Of a stretch of 5,724 nt of DNA, positions 1 to 4,337 are shown in pieces. This stretch comes from Thermoflexales bacterium (GTDB lineage: Bacteria > Chloroflexota > Anaerolineae > S140-20): the NCBI GenBank assembly GCA_015484715.1, contig WFUY01000080.1, forward strand, positions 1 through 5,724, given 5' to 3'. Under the pieces are notes generated by a model. The model was not told the origin of the DNA, made no database searches, and worked only from the letters and a program-made list of their open reading frames with translations. The translations under genes were made by a program, and so were the position numbers. Positions within the stretch are counted from its first letter, which is position 1, and each line of letters starts with the position of its first letter.

Positions 1-35
1 GCTGGACCGTCTCACCGAGTCGCAGTAGTGTAAGG

Positions 36-125
36 GGAACGGTCGGCCTCAGCGCCGGCCTGGAGCGCCGGGGCCAGGAGATGGGGGAAACGATCCCCCC
101 CGCCTCCTCCGGCCCCGACCGTTCC
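36..125. repeat. GC-rich inverted-repeat element with 11-bp perfect ends
   Basis: The ends are perfect 11-bp inverted repeats: GGAACGGTCGG at 36-46 and CCGACCGTTCC at 115-125. The interior can fold further. GGGGCC (70-75) can pair with GGCCCC (111-116), AGGAG (76-80) with CTCCT (104-108), and GGGGG (83-87) with CCCCC (95-99) around an A/T-containing loop. The inner 70-75 pairing competes with the outer stem for bases 115-116. There is no T-run on either side, so it is not a normal intrinsic terminator. A 9-bp direct repeat, CTCACCGAG, lies outside it at 11-19 and 158-166, but at unequal distances. It could be an interspersed palindromic repeat, a structured RNA or the end of an unseen upstream transcript. 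Confidence 0.5.
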
Positions 126-278
126 ACGCCAGGGCGGTTGTGGGGGCCATAGTTGGCCTCACCGAGAAGGCGCACTGACCCAGCCCTGTCCCCTGTGCGG
201 CGGAAGGCGCTTGTTGGACAGCCGTCCCCTAGAGGCGGAAGCGTGATCAGGGCCGGAAAGCCCCTCATCAGTCCGCCT
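126..278. other. Intergenic stretch, no gene recognised
   Basis: No reading frame here resembles a known protein or has a good ribosome binding site. Two loosely related segments sit about 36 bp apart. Each has GTCCCCT (188-194 and 224-230) followed by GGCGGAAG (199-206 and 234-241), which suggests an old degenerate duplication. A weak hairpin, GGGGCC with GGCCTC (143-148 and 155-160), is also present. I assign no function. Confidence 0.4.
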
Positions 279-388
279 CACGCCTCACGTTTTACGTTTT
301 CACGCCTCACGTTTTACGTTTTCACGCCTCACGTTTTGCGTTTTCACGCCTCACGTTTTGCGTTTTCACGCCTCACGTTCTACGTTTA
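279..388. repeat. Tandem array of five 22-bp units
   Basis: Five contiguous units start at 279, 301, 323, 345 and 367. Each begins CACGCCTCACG and continues TTTTACGTTTT in units 1 and 2, TTTTGCGTTTT in units 3 and 4, and a degenerate TTCTACGTTTA in unit 5. The A/G difference shared by neighbouring pairs indicates growth by slippage or unequal exchange. Within each unit ACGTTTT occurs twice, so there is an 8-bp sub-period. The array ends 13 bp beyond the pilin stop codon and would lie in the 3' untranslated part of that transcript. The unit length is not a multiple of three, so it is not a coding repeat. Similar CACG/GTTTT arrays occur between genes in Chloroflexota as I recall them. Confidence 0.95.
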
Positions 389-401
389 CGCGCTGCCCGT
401 C

Positions 402-548
402 CTACAGCATGCTCACCAGGTTGCTGAAGACGTTGCCAACGGTCGGCCCTAGCAGTGCCAGGATCGCGATGACGACGAGGGCGACCAGGACGAGCAGCAA
501 CGCATATTCGACCAGTCCCTGTCCCCTTTGATCGAACCGGCAAACCAT
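402..548 (-). CDS. Flp/Fap-type pilin (type IVb prepilin)
   Basis: A 48-residue protein with the signature of Flp pilins, the small type IVb subunits assembled by Tad secretion systems for adhesion. The short basic leader (residues 1-9) ends in Gly9. GQGLVEYALLL follows, with Glu14 and Tyr15 at +5 and +6 after a predicted prepilin-peptidase cut following Gly9. Residues 16-33 are a continuous hydrophobic helix, and a short tail ends NLVSML. The ATG at 546-548 is chosen because AGGAGGT lies 6 bases upstream. The frame stays open upstream to 689, but those residues (Pro/Gly/Arg-rich) are not pilin-like. Length is normal for the family. No tad/cpa assembly genes or prepilin peptidase are in view, so it is an orphan here. 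The family call rests on the motif and is strong; a role in adhesion is inferred. Confidence 0.9.
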   Translation of the reverse strand: MVCRFDQRGQGLVEYALLLVLVALVVIAILALLGPTVGNVFSNLVSML

Positions 549-554
549 CTGCCC

Positions 555-561
555 ACCTCCT
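555..561 (-). promoter_or_regulatory. Ribosome binding site of the pilin gene
   Basis: On the minus strand the sequence reads AGGAGGT, a full match to the Shine-Dalgarno consensus, 6 bases before the ATG at 546-548. It decides the start in favour of the 48-residue pilin over the 95-residue extension. Confidence 0.85.
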
Positions 562-693
562 CTCTGCCCTGCACCGCATTGGGGCGAGAACTGCGCGGGA
601 GGCAGCCTGTCAGAGCCGCCGGCAGCCCCCAATGCCTCTCCCACGATGATTGGACGATCCCTCCGGCAATGAAAAGCGCATAAAAGCAACGGC

Positions 694-714
694 GGGGCGT
701 TGTCCTAACGCCCC
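694..714. repeat. Perfect 8-bp-stem hairpin upstream of the pilin gene
   Basis: GGGGCGTT (694-701) and AACGCCCC (707-714) are perfect inverted repeats around a 5-base loop. It lies about 145 bp upstream of the pilin start codon. Read on the minus strand it is followed 10-15 bases later by TTTT, too far for a normal intrinsic terminator. It may be a weak terminator for readthrough from korB, a protein-binding palindrome or an mRNA leader hairpin. Confidence 0.55.
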
Positions 715-918
715 TACCGCGCCATAGGGCCTGATGGGAAGATGCATCAATCTCTCGCGTTCCCTCCTTCCGGCAATCCGCTCCCCAACTCTGTCCCCCG
801 CTGGCTACGATTGAGCAAGCCGACGGCCTTGAGAACCGCCCCAACCTGAGGGAGGAACCTGCTGTCAGTCGTCCGTAGAGGGAACGCTTCTGCTCTCAAG
901 TTGTTCAGAGCACAATCG

Positions 919-946
919 AGGCAGGTTGGCAAAGGACAACCTACCT
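919..946 (-). terminator. Hairpin downstream of korB, possible transcript end without U-run
   Basis: On the minus strand AGGTAGGTTG and CAACCTGCCT form a 10-bp stem with one G-U pair and an 8-base loop, about 50 bp after the korB stop codon. On the plus strand the same position is a C-A mismatch, so the fold is better in RNA made in the korB direction. No T-run follows, so it may be a 3'-end stabilising hairpin or part of a factor-dependent termination site. Confidence 0.4.
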
Positions 947-998
947 TTAGCCTCCTCCCGCCGATCCTGGTCCCACGCAACCGGGCAACCCTCAGACC

Positions 999-1904
999 TC
1001 ACCGGGTGAAGCGGGCCAGCAGTTCTTCCATTGAAGTCGGTGATAACTGCTGGCGGTACTCCTCCAGCCGCTCTTCCAGCGAGGGCCGGGTCTCATCTCG
1101 ATAGAAGATCCCCACGTAGGTCTTGTTTGGCTCCATAGCCAGCGCCATCGCCCTCATCCGGTCGGACGGATCGTGGTCCTCGGGCAAGGGGACCACCGTC
1201 TCCCGGAAGTGGTTGTAAGTGTTGAAGAAGGTGACGCAAGGGCTCATCACCTGGATGAAGGAGAAGCCCTTGTGCCGGACGCCTTCCTCGATGATCGCCG
1301 TCAGTTCCTTAGGGCGGCCGGAGAAGGCCCGGGCGACAAAAGAGGCATTGTAAGCCAGGGCCATAAGGATGGGGTTCAACGCTTCCTCGACCTTGTGGAT
1401 GTCGAGGAGCCCCACCATCCCCTTTCGGCTCCCCTTCGTCTTGCCGGACAGCGAGAGCTCCAGGATGTCGGGCGGGGAGGTGGCCGAAGGCTGCCCTTTG
1501 GTCAGGCCGTAGATCTCGTTGTCCATCACGATGTAGGTGATGTCCACGTTGCGCCGGGCAGCGTGGGCGATGTGGCCCCCGCCGATGCTGAAAGCGTCAC
1601 CGTCCCCCGACATAGCGAAAACGGTCAGATCGGGGCGGGCCACCTTCAGGCCGGTGGCTGTAGGCAGCGCCCGCCCGTGGACGCCGTGGAAACCGTAGAC
1701 ACGGGCGAAGGCGGGGAAGCGGCCCGAGCAGCCGATCCCCGAGACCACCGCCACCTTGGCCGGGTCCAGCTTGAGGTTGATGATGGCCTGGAAGAAGCTG
1801 CTCAGGATGCCATAGTCCCCGCACCCCGGGCACCAGATGGGCTTGATCCCGCTCTTCAGGTCCTTCACGCGCAAGGGCGCTACACGTTCTGCTGTCGTGA
1901 CCAT
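999..1904 (-). CDS. korB: 2-oxoacid:ferredoxin oxidoreductase, beta subunit (KorB)
   Basis: The 301-residue beta subunit, which binds thiamine diphosphate and one [4Fe-4S] cluster. With KorA it oxidatively decarboxylates a 2-oxoacid to acyl-CoA and reduces ferredoxin in the cytoplasm. WCPGCGDYG (Cys25, Cys28), GIGCSG (Cys59) and SPC (Cys223) give the four expected cluster cysteines. The TPP/Mg motif begins at GDGDAFSIGGG (100-110) and ends at DNEIYGLTKGQ (128-138). The stretch between this motif and NASF is about 15 residues longer than in KorB proteins I recall. The ATG at 1902-1904 is preferred because AGGGGG lies 6 bases upstream. Upstream in-frame starts exist, including an ATG at 1926-1928 that overlaps the korA stop as TGATG and would add 8 residues. 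korB follows korA in one operon. 2-Oxoglutarate is the likely substrate, but this is inferred; the sequence does not exclude other 2-oxoacids. Confidence 0.95.
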   Translation of the reverse strand: MVTTAERVAPLRVKDLKSGIKPIWCPGCGDYGILSSFFQAIINLKLDPAKVAVVSGIGCSGRFPAFARVYGFHGVHGRALPTATGLKVARPDLTVFAMSGDGDAFSIGGGHIAHAARRNVDITYIVMDNEIYGLTKGQPSATSPPDILELSLSGKTKGSRKGMVGLLDIHKVEEALNPILMALAYNASFVARAFSGRPKELTAIIEEGVRHKGFSFIQVMSPCVTFFNTYNHFRETVVPLPEDHDPSDRMRAMALAMEPNKTYVGIFYRDETRPSLEERLEEYRQQLSPTSMEELLARFTR

Positions 1905-1927
1905 TCCATTCCCCCTTCCCATCGCCA

Positions 1928-3739
1928 TCACACCGAGGCCAGCTTCTCATCCAGGAAACGATCGGCCAGCACGCCGGCCGTCAGCCGCTGAGCGACCTCG
2001 ACGATCTTGGCGTAGATCTCCCCGGGCTTGAAGGGAAGCCCTTCGTACTTGTTCAGCCTGTAGACCTGGATGTTGTTGCGGATGATCTGCTCGCTATAGC
2101 GATGCTCGATCACCTTGGCGAACATCCCCTGATAGTTCAGCTCCGGCACGATGATGGCCCGCTTCCCCTCGAGGAAGGGACGGATCTCGTAGTCAGGCAT
2201 CGGGAGCAAGATCTTCGTGAAGAGGGCTTCGACCAGGATGCCCTCCTTGGCCGCCCTCTCCATCGCCTCCCGAACGGCGCTTTGGGTGCTGCCCCAGCTC
2301 AGGATGGCGATCTCGGCCTGGGGGTCGCCCCATCGGTTGACCAGGCCCCACCGGTGCAGCTCCTTTCGCGCCGTCTCCACCTTGCGGAACCGCTTCTCGG
2401 TCATCGCCCGGTGAACCTCGGGGACGTAGCTGGGGGCACCGCTCTCGTCGTGCTCCAACCCCTCCGCCGTGTAGGTCATCCCGGGCATACCGGGGATCGC
2501 CATCGGGGAGATGCCGTCCTCCGTCAGCGCGTAGCGGAGGTAGCCGTTCCCCTCCGGGCGGTCCAGCGAAGGGATCCGCCGCTTCTCCTGATGGATCTGG
2601 GAGAGGTCAATGGGGCGGATCGTCTCGACGCGGGTGGCCATCGCCTGGTCGGAGAGCAGGATGACCGGCATCTGAAAACGCTCGGCCAGGTTGAAGGCGT
2701 TGATCATCTGGTAGAAGCTGTCCTCGACCGAGTCGGGAGCCAGGACAAAACGGGGGGCCTCGTCGGCACCGGCATAGAGCGCCAGGAAGAGGTCCCCCTG
2801 GGACGTCTTGGTAGGCATCCCCGTACTAGGGCCGGCTCGTTGGGCATCCACGATGACCAAGGGCACTTCGGTCATACTGGCCAGCCCTAAGGCTTCGATC
2901 ATCAGGGCTAACCCCGGCCCTGAGGTTGCTGTCATCGCCTTGACACCACCGAAGGAAGCGCCGATGGCCATCGTGACGGCTGCGATCTCGTCCTCAGCCT
3001 GGATGATGGTCCCGCCCATCCGGGGCAACTCCTTGGAGAGAAACTCCATAATGTCGGTGGCGGGGGTGATGGGGTAGCCAGCGTAGAACCGGCAGCCGGC
3101 CGCCAGCGCGCCCAACGCGATCGCTTGGGCCCCGGTCATCACCAGCCGCTCCTCCCCACCATCCTCCGGGGGACGGATCTGGAACTCAGGACGTTCGGCG
3201 AAATGCTCTTGATGGTGAGTGTACCCCTTATGGAGGGCCTCCAGGTTACTGGGGAGCAACTCCTTGTACTTGCCCAGCCGCCGGCGGACCATCTGCTCGG
3301 CCCTGTCCAGCGGGAGCCCCATCAGGCTCGTCAGGAACCCTACCACGATCAGGTTGCGTCCCCGCAGGAAGTTGATCTCCCGCGCCAACTGGGTGAAGGG
3401 GACAGCGTAGGAAAGGTGATCACCCCCCTCGGCAGGGGTCACAGCATCACTGTCGTAGACCAGCAGGCCACCGGGGCGCAGCTCCCCGATGTGCTCATCG
3501 TGGCCCAACTGATTGGCCGCCACCAGGATGTCTACATCATCCCCCATCGAGAGGACCTGTTCCCGGCCAATACGCGCTTGATACATCACCTGACCGCCGA
3601 TGATCTCGGCGGGGTAGGTGCGAAAGGTGAAGACCTCCAGGCCGGAGAAAGCCGCGATACGGACGAGGGTTTCGCCGATGGTCACGATCCCCTCCCCTGC
3701 CTCGCCGCCGATTCGGATGACTAAGCTCTCGTTGGACAT
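1928..3739 (-). CDS. korA: 2-oxoacid:ferredoxin oxidoreductase, fused gamma-alpha subunit (KorA)
   Basis: A 603-residue protein, normal length for KorA/OorA-type subunits. Residues 5-185 are the gamma domain, opening with RIGGEAGEGI and including FRTYPAEIIGGQ (39-50). Residues 200-400 are the pyrimidine-binding alpha domain, with GYPITPATD (221-229; YPITP is the family signature), AEDEIAAV (248-255), TATSGPG (270-276) and GPSTGMPTKTSQGD (303-316). The C-terminal part (about 480-603) is transketolase-C-like, with PELNYQG. The gamma-alpha order defines the two-subunit class that, with KorB, makes acyl-CoA and reduced ferredoxin. No ferredoxin-like delta subunit is nearby, so an external ferredoxin must take the electrons. 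The ATG at 3737-3739 is chosen because the family homology begins there and AAGGAG is just upstream, spaced rather tightly (3 bases). The frame is open upstream to a TTG at 3827-3829, but those residues look non-coding. Confidence 0.95.
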   Translation of the reverse strand: MSNESLVIRIGGEAGEGIVTIGETLVRIAAFSGLEVFTFRTYPAEIIGGQVMYQARIGREQVLSMGDDVDILVAANQLGHDEHIGELRPGGLLVYDSDAVTPAEGGDHLSYAVPFTQLAREINFLRGRNLIVVGFLTSLMGLPLDRAEQMVRRRLGKYKELLPSNLEALHKGYTHHQEHFAERPEFQIRPPEDGGEERLVMTGAQAIALGALAAGCRFYAGYPITPATDIMEFLSKELPRMGGTIIQAEDEIAAVTMAIGASFGGVKAMTATSGPGLALMIEALGLASMTEVPLVIVDAQRAGPSTGMPTKTSQGDLFLALYAGADEAPRFVLAPDSVEDSFYQMINAFNLAERFQMPVILLSDQAMATRVETIRPIDLSQIHQEKRRIPSLDRPEGNGYLRYALTEDGISPMAIPGMPGMTYTAEGLEHDESGAPSYVPEVHRAMTEKRFRKVETARKELHRWGLVNRWGDPQAEIAILSWGSTQSAVREAMERAAKEGILVEALFTKILLPMPDYEIRPFLEGKRAIIVPELNYQGMFAKVIEHRYSEQIIRNNIQVYRLNKYEGLPFKPGEIYAKIVEVAQRLTAGVLADRFLDEKLASV

Positions 3740-3845
3740 CGTCTCCTTCCCTTGCAGGGTGTGATGAGCGTGTGTAAGGCTATACCAACAGTCCGGTCGC
3801 TTCCCCTTCCGCAATGTTAGAGGAAACAAACCCCTAGGTGAGTTT

Positions 3846-3873
3846 ATTATACCCGCTCTCAGGTCTACGTCAA
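3846..3873 (-). promoter_or_regulatory. Sigma-70 promoter of korAB
   Basis: On the minus strand TTGACG (3868-3873) is followed after 16 bases by a perfect TATAAT (3846-3851). Transcription should start near 3839, giving a leader of about 100 bases before the korA ATG. It is the best match to the housekeeping consensus in the window and explains korA-korB as a two-gene operon. A tiny hairpin, CCCT-GCA-AGGG, lies immediately upstream of the korA ribosome binding site. No riboswitch-like fold is evident in the leader. Confidence 0.8.
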
Positions 3874-4097
3874 TAGCCCTTCAGCATCATCCAGGGCTTC
3901 TCAACACTTTCCCCCTTCAACGGCCTCCGCGAACCACCTTCACCTTGAGATCTCCTCGAAAAGGTAAGCCGGTCGCCTTTCAGGGCCGTTCCCTAGGTCC
4001 CGGAAATCTCCAGGGTTAAGGCGTTGACAAGCCCCAACCAGGAGGTCTGCGCGGTGGTTACCCACAAGGGAGCGAGAGAGCGGTCCGTAGCAGGCCA
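3874..4097. other. Intergenic stretch between the korAB promoter and the palindrome cluster
   Basis: No recognised gene. A 52-codon minus-strand frame (4098 to 3940) has no ribosome binding site and third-position GC of only about 61 percent by my count, apparently below that of the neighbouring genes. A perfect TTGACA occurs on the plus strand at 4024-4029, but nothing like a -10 box is spaced correctly. I assign no function. Confidence 0.4.
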
Positions 4098-4166
4098 TCC
4101 ACGAATTTCTCACCAATGCACGAATGAGGCGGTCCTTCATTCGTGTATTCGTGCCCCATTCGTGGA
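4098..4166. repeat. Nested CACGAAT/ATTCGTG palindrome
   Basis: The outer arms TCCACGAAT (4098-4106) and ATTCGTGGA (4158-4166) are perfect 9-bp inverted repeats. The inner arms AATGCACGAATGA (4115-4127) and TCATTCGTGTATT (4137-4149) give 13 bp with one G-T pair, which is G-U only in plus-strand RNA. The heptamer CACGAAT occurs at 4100-4106 and 4119-4125. Its reverse complement occurs at 4139-4145, 4147-4153 and 4158-4164, making five copies in 65 bp. The loop between the inner arms is 9 bases. It resembles an interspersed REP-like repeat, but a multi-site protein-binding region is also possible. Confidence 0.85.
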
Positions 4167-4218
4167 CAGATCGTCTCCCTATCTCCAAAGATATGGGTAA
4201 TCACCGAAGGTCTGCTGC

Positions 4219-4247
4219 TTGTCAGCCCGGCGAACCCGACGTACAAT
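4219..4247 (+). promoter_or_regulatory. Predicted sigma-70 promoter of yihY
   Basis: TTGTCA (4219-4224) and TACAAT (4242-4247) each differ from the consensus by one base and are spaced by exactly 17. The predicted start near 4254 leaves a leader of about 84 bases. The -10 box sits at the centre of the 4228-4263 palindrome, so the promoter and the palindrome overlap fully. Confidence 0.6.
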
Positions 4248-4263
4248 TACGAGGGGTTCGCCG
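4228..4263. repeat. 10-bp-arm palindrome centred on the yihY -10 box
   Basis: CGGCGAACCC (4228-4237) and GGGTTCGCCG (4254-4263) are perfect inverted repeats separated by 16 bases. Inside, CGTA (4240-4243) and TACG (4248-4251) pair around CAAT, giving a 14-bp interrupted hairpin in 36 bp. The left arm falls in the promoter spacer and the right arm at the predicted transcription start. That placement suits an operator, although the element could instead be an interspersed palindromic repeat that happens to contain a promoter. Confidence 0.75.
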
Positions 4264-4282
4264 ATGTGACGAATCCGTCCTT

Positions 4283-4308
4283 GTAGGAGGGCTTTGTAGG
4301 AGGGCTTT
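4283..4308. repeat. Tandem 13-bp duplication in the yihY leader
   Basis: GTAGGAGGGCTTT occurs twice with no gap, at 4283-4295 and 4296-4308. Either copy of GGGCTT can pair with AAGCCC at 4311-4316, so the leader RNA has two alternative stems. The GGAGG inside each copy resembles a ribosome binding site but has no start codon at a useful distance. Confidence 0.9.
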
Positions 4309-4316
4309 CCAAGCCC
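4302..4316 (+). repeat. Small leader hairpin before yihY
   Basis: GGGCTT (4302-4307) pairs perfectly with AAGCCC (4311-4316) over a TCC loop. It ends 10 bases before the yihY ribosome binding site. No T-run follows, so it is not an intrinsic terminator. Confidence 0.6.
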
Positions 4317-4326
4317 GACTCTCTTT

Positions 4327-4332
4327 GGAGGT
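4327..4332 (+). promoter_or_regulatory. Ribosome binding site of yihY
   Basis: GGAGGT lies 5 bases before the GTG at 4338-4340 and fixes that GTG as the start. A second GTG at 4336 is out of frame. Confidence 0.8.
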
Positions 4333-4337
4333 GGCGT

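Larger units (their letters stand above)
562..998. other. Intergenic region between korB and the pilin gene
   Basis: About 440 bp with no recognisable protein; the open frames on both strands look like chance products of high GC. It should hold the end of the korAB transcript and the pilin promoter. On the minus strand, hairpins occur at 946-919 and 714-694, plus a weaker one, TGCTCT/AGAGCA, at 912-891. No consensus promoter is evident. The best weak candidate for the pilin is TTAGGA, 17 bases, TTTTAT on the minus strand at about 709-681, whose -35 part falls inside the 694-714 hairpin. I would not rely on it. Confidence 0.4.

Noticed and set aside
2..28. Possible end of a plus-strand gene reading LDRLTESQ then TAG
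   Set aside because: Eight codons are too few to support a gene; other frames are also possible and nothing further left can be seen.
279..388. CRISPR array
   Set aside because: The units are directly contiguous with no unique spacers, and there are no cas genes.
153..452. Plus-strand frame of 99 codons through the 22-bp repeats
   Set aside because: Its apparent protein repeats come from reading the DNA array in shifting frames. It lacks a ribosome binding site and overlaps the pilin on the other strand.
549..689. N-terminal extension of the pilin to 95 residues
   Set aside because: The extra residues are not pilin-like, and a perfect AGGAGGT sits 6 bases before the internal ATG.
770..870. 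Weak resemblance to a cyclic-di-GMP (GEMM) riboswitch on the minus strand upstream of the pilin
   Set aside because: Only short fragments such as CGTAGCCAGCGGGG look similar; the conserved core around the ligand site is absent.
1173..3724. Long plus-strand frames of 272, 262 and 199 codons opposite korA and korB
   Set aside because: They mirror the GC-rich third positions of the real genes and show no recognisable domains.
3740..3829. Upstream extension of KorA from a TTG start
   Set aside because: KorA homology begins at MSNESLVIRIGGEAGEG, which has its own ribosome binding site; the extra 30 residues look like translated leader.
3921..3940. T-box-like motif on the minus strand (AAGGTGGTTCGCGG)
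   Set aside because: It lacks one base of the conserved TGGNACCGCG core, has no visible stem I or terminator, and lies upstream of the korAB promoter rather than in a leader.
4024..4029. Perfect TTGACA on the plus strand
   Set aside because: No -10-like hexamer occurs 16-18 bases downstream; the sequence there is GC-rich.
3940..4098. Minus-strand 52-codon frame beginning MACYGPLSRS
   Set aside because: No ribosome binding site, third-position GC apparently lower than in the neighbours, and not recognised. It could be a decayed fragment, but the sequence does not show this.
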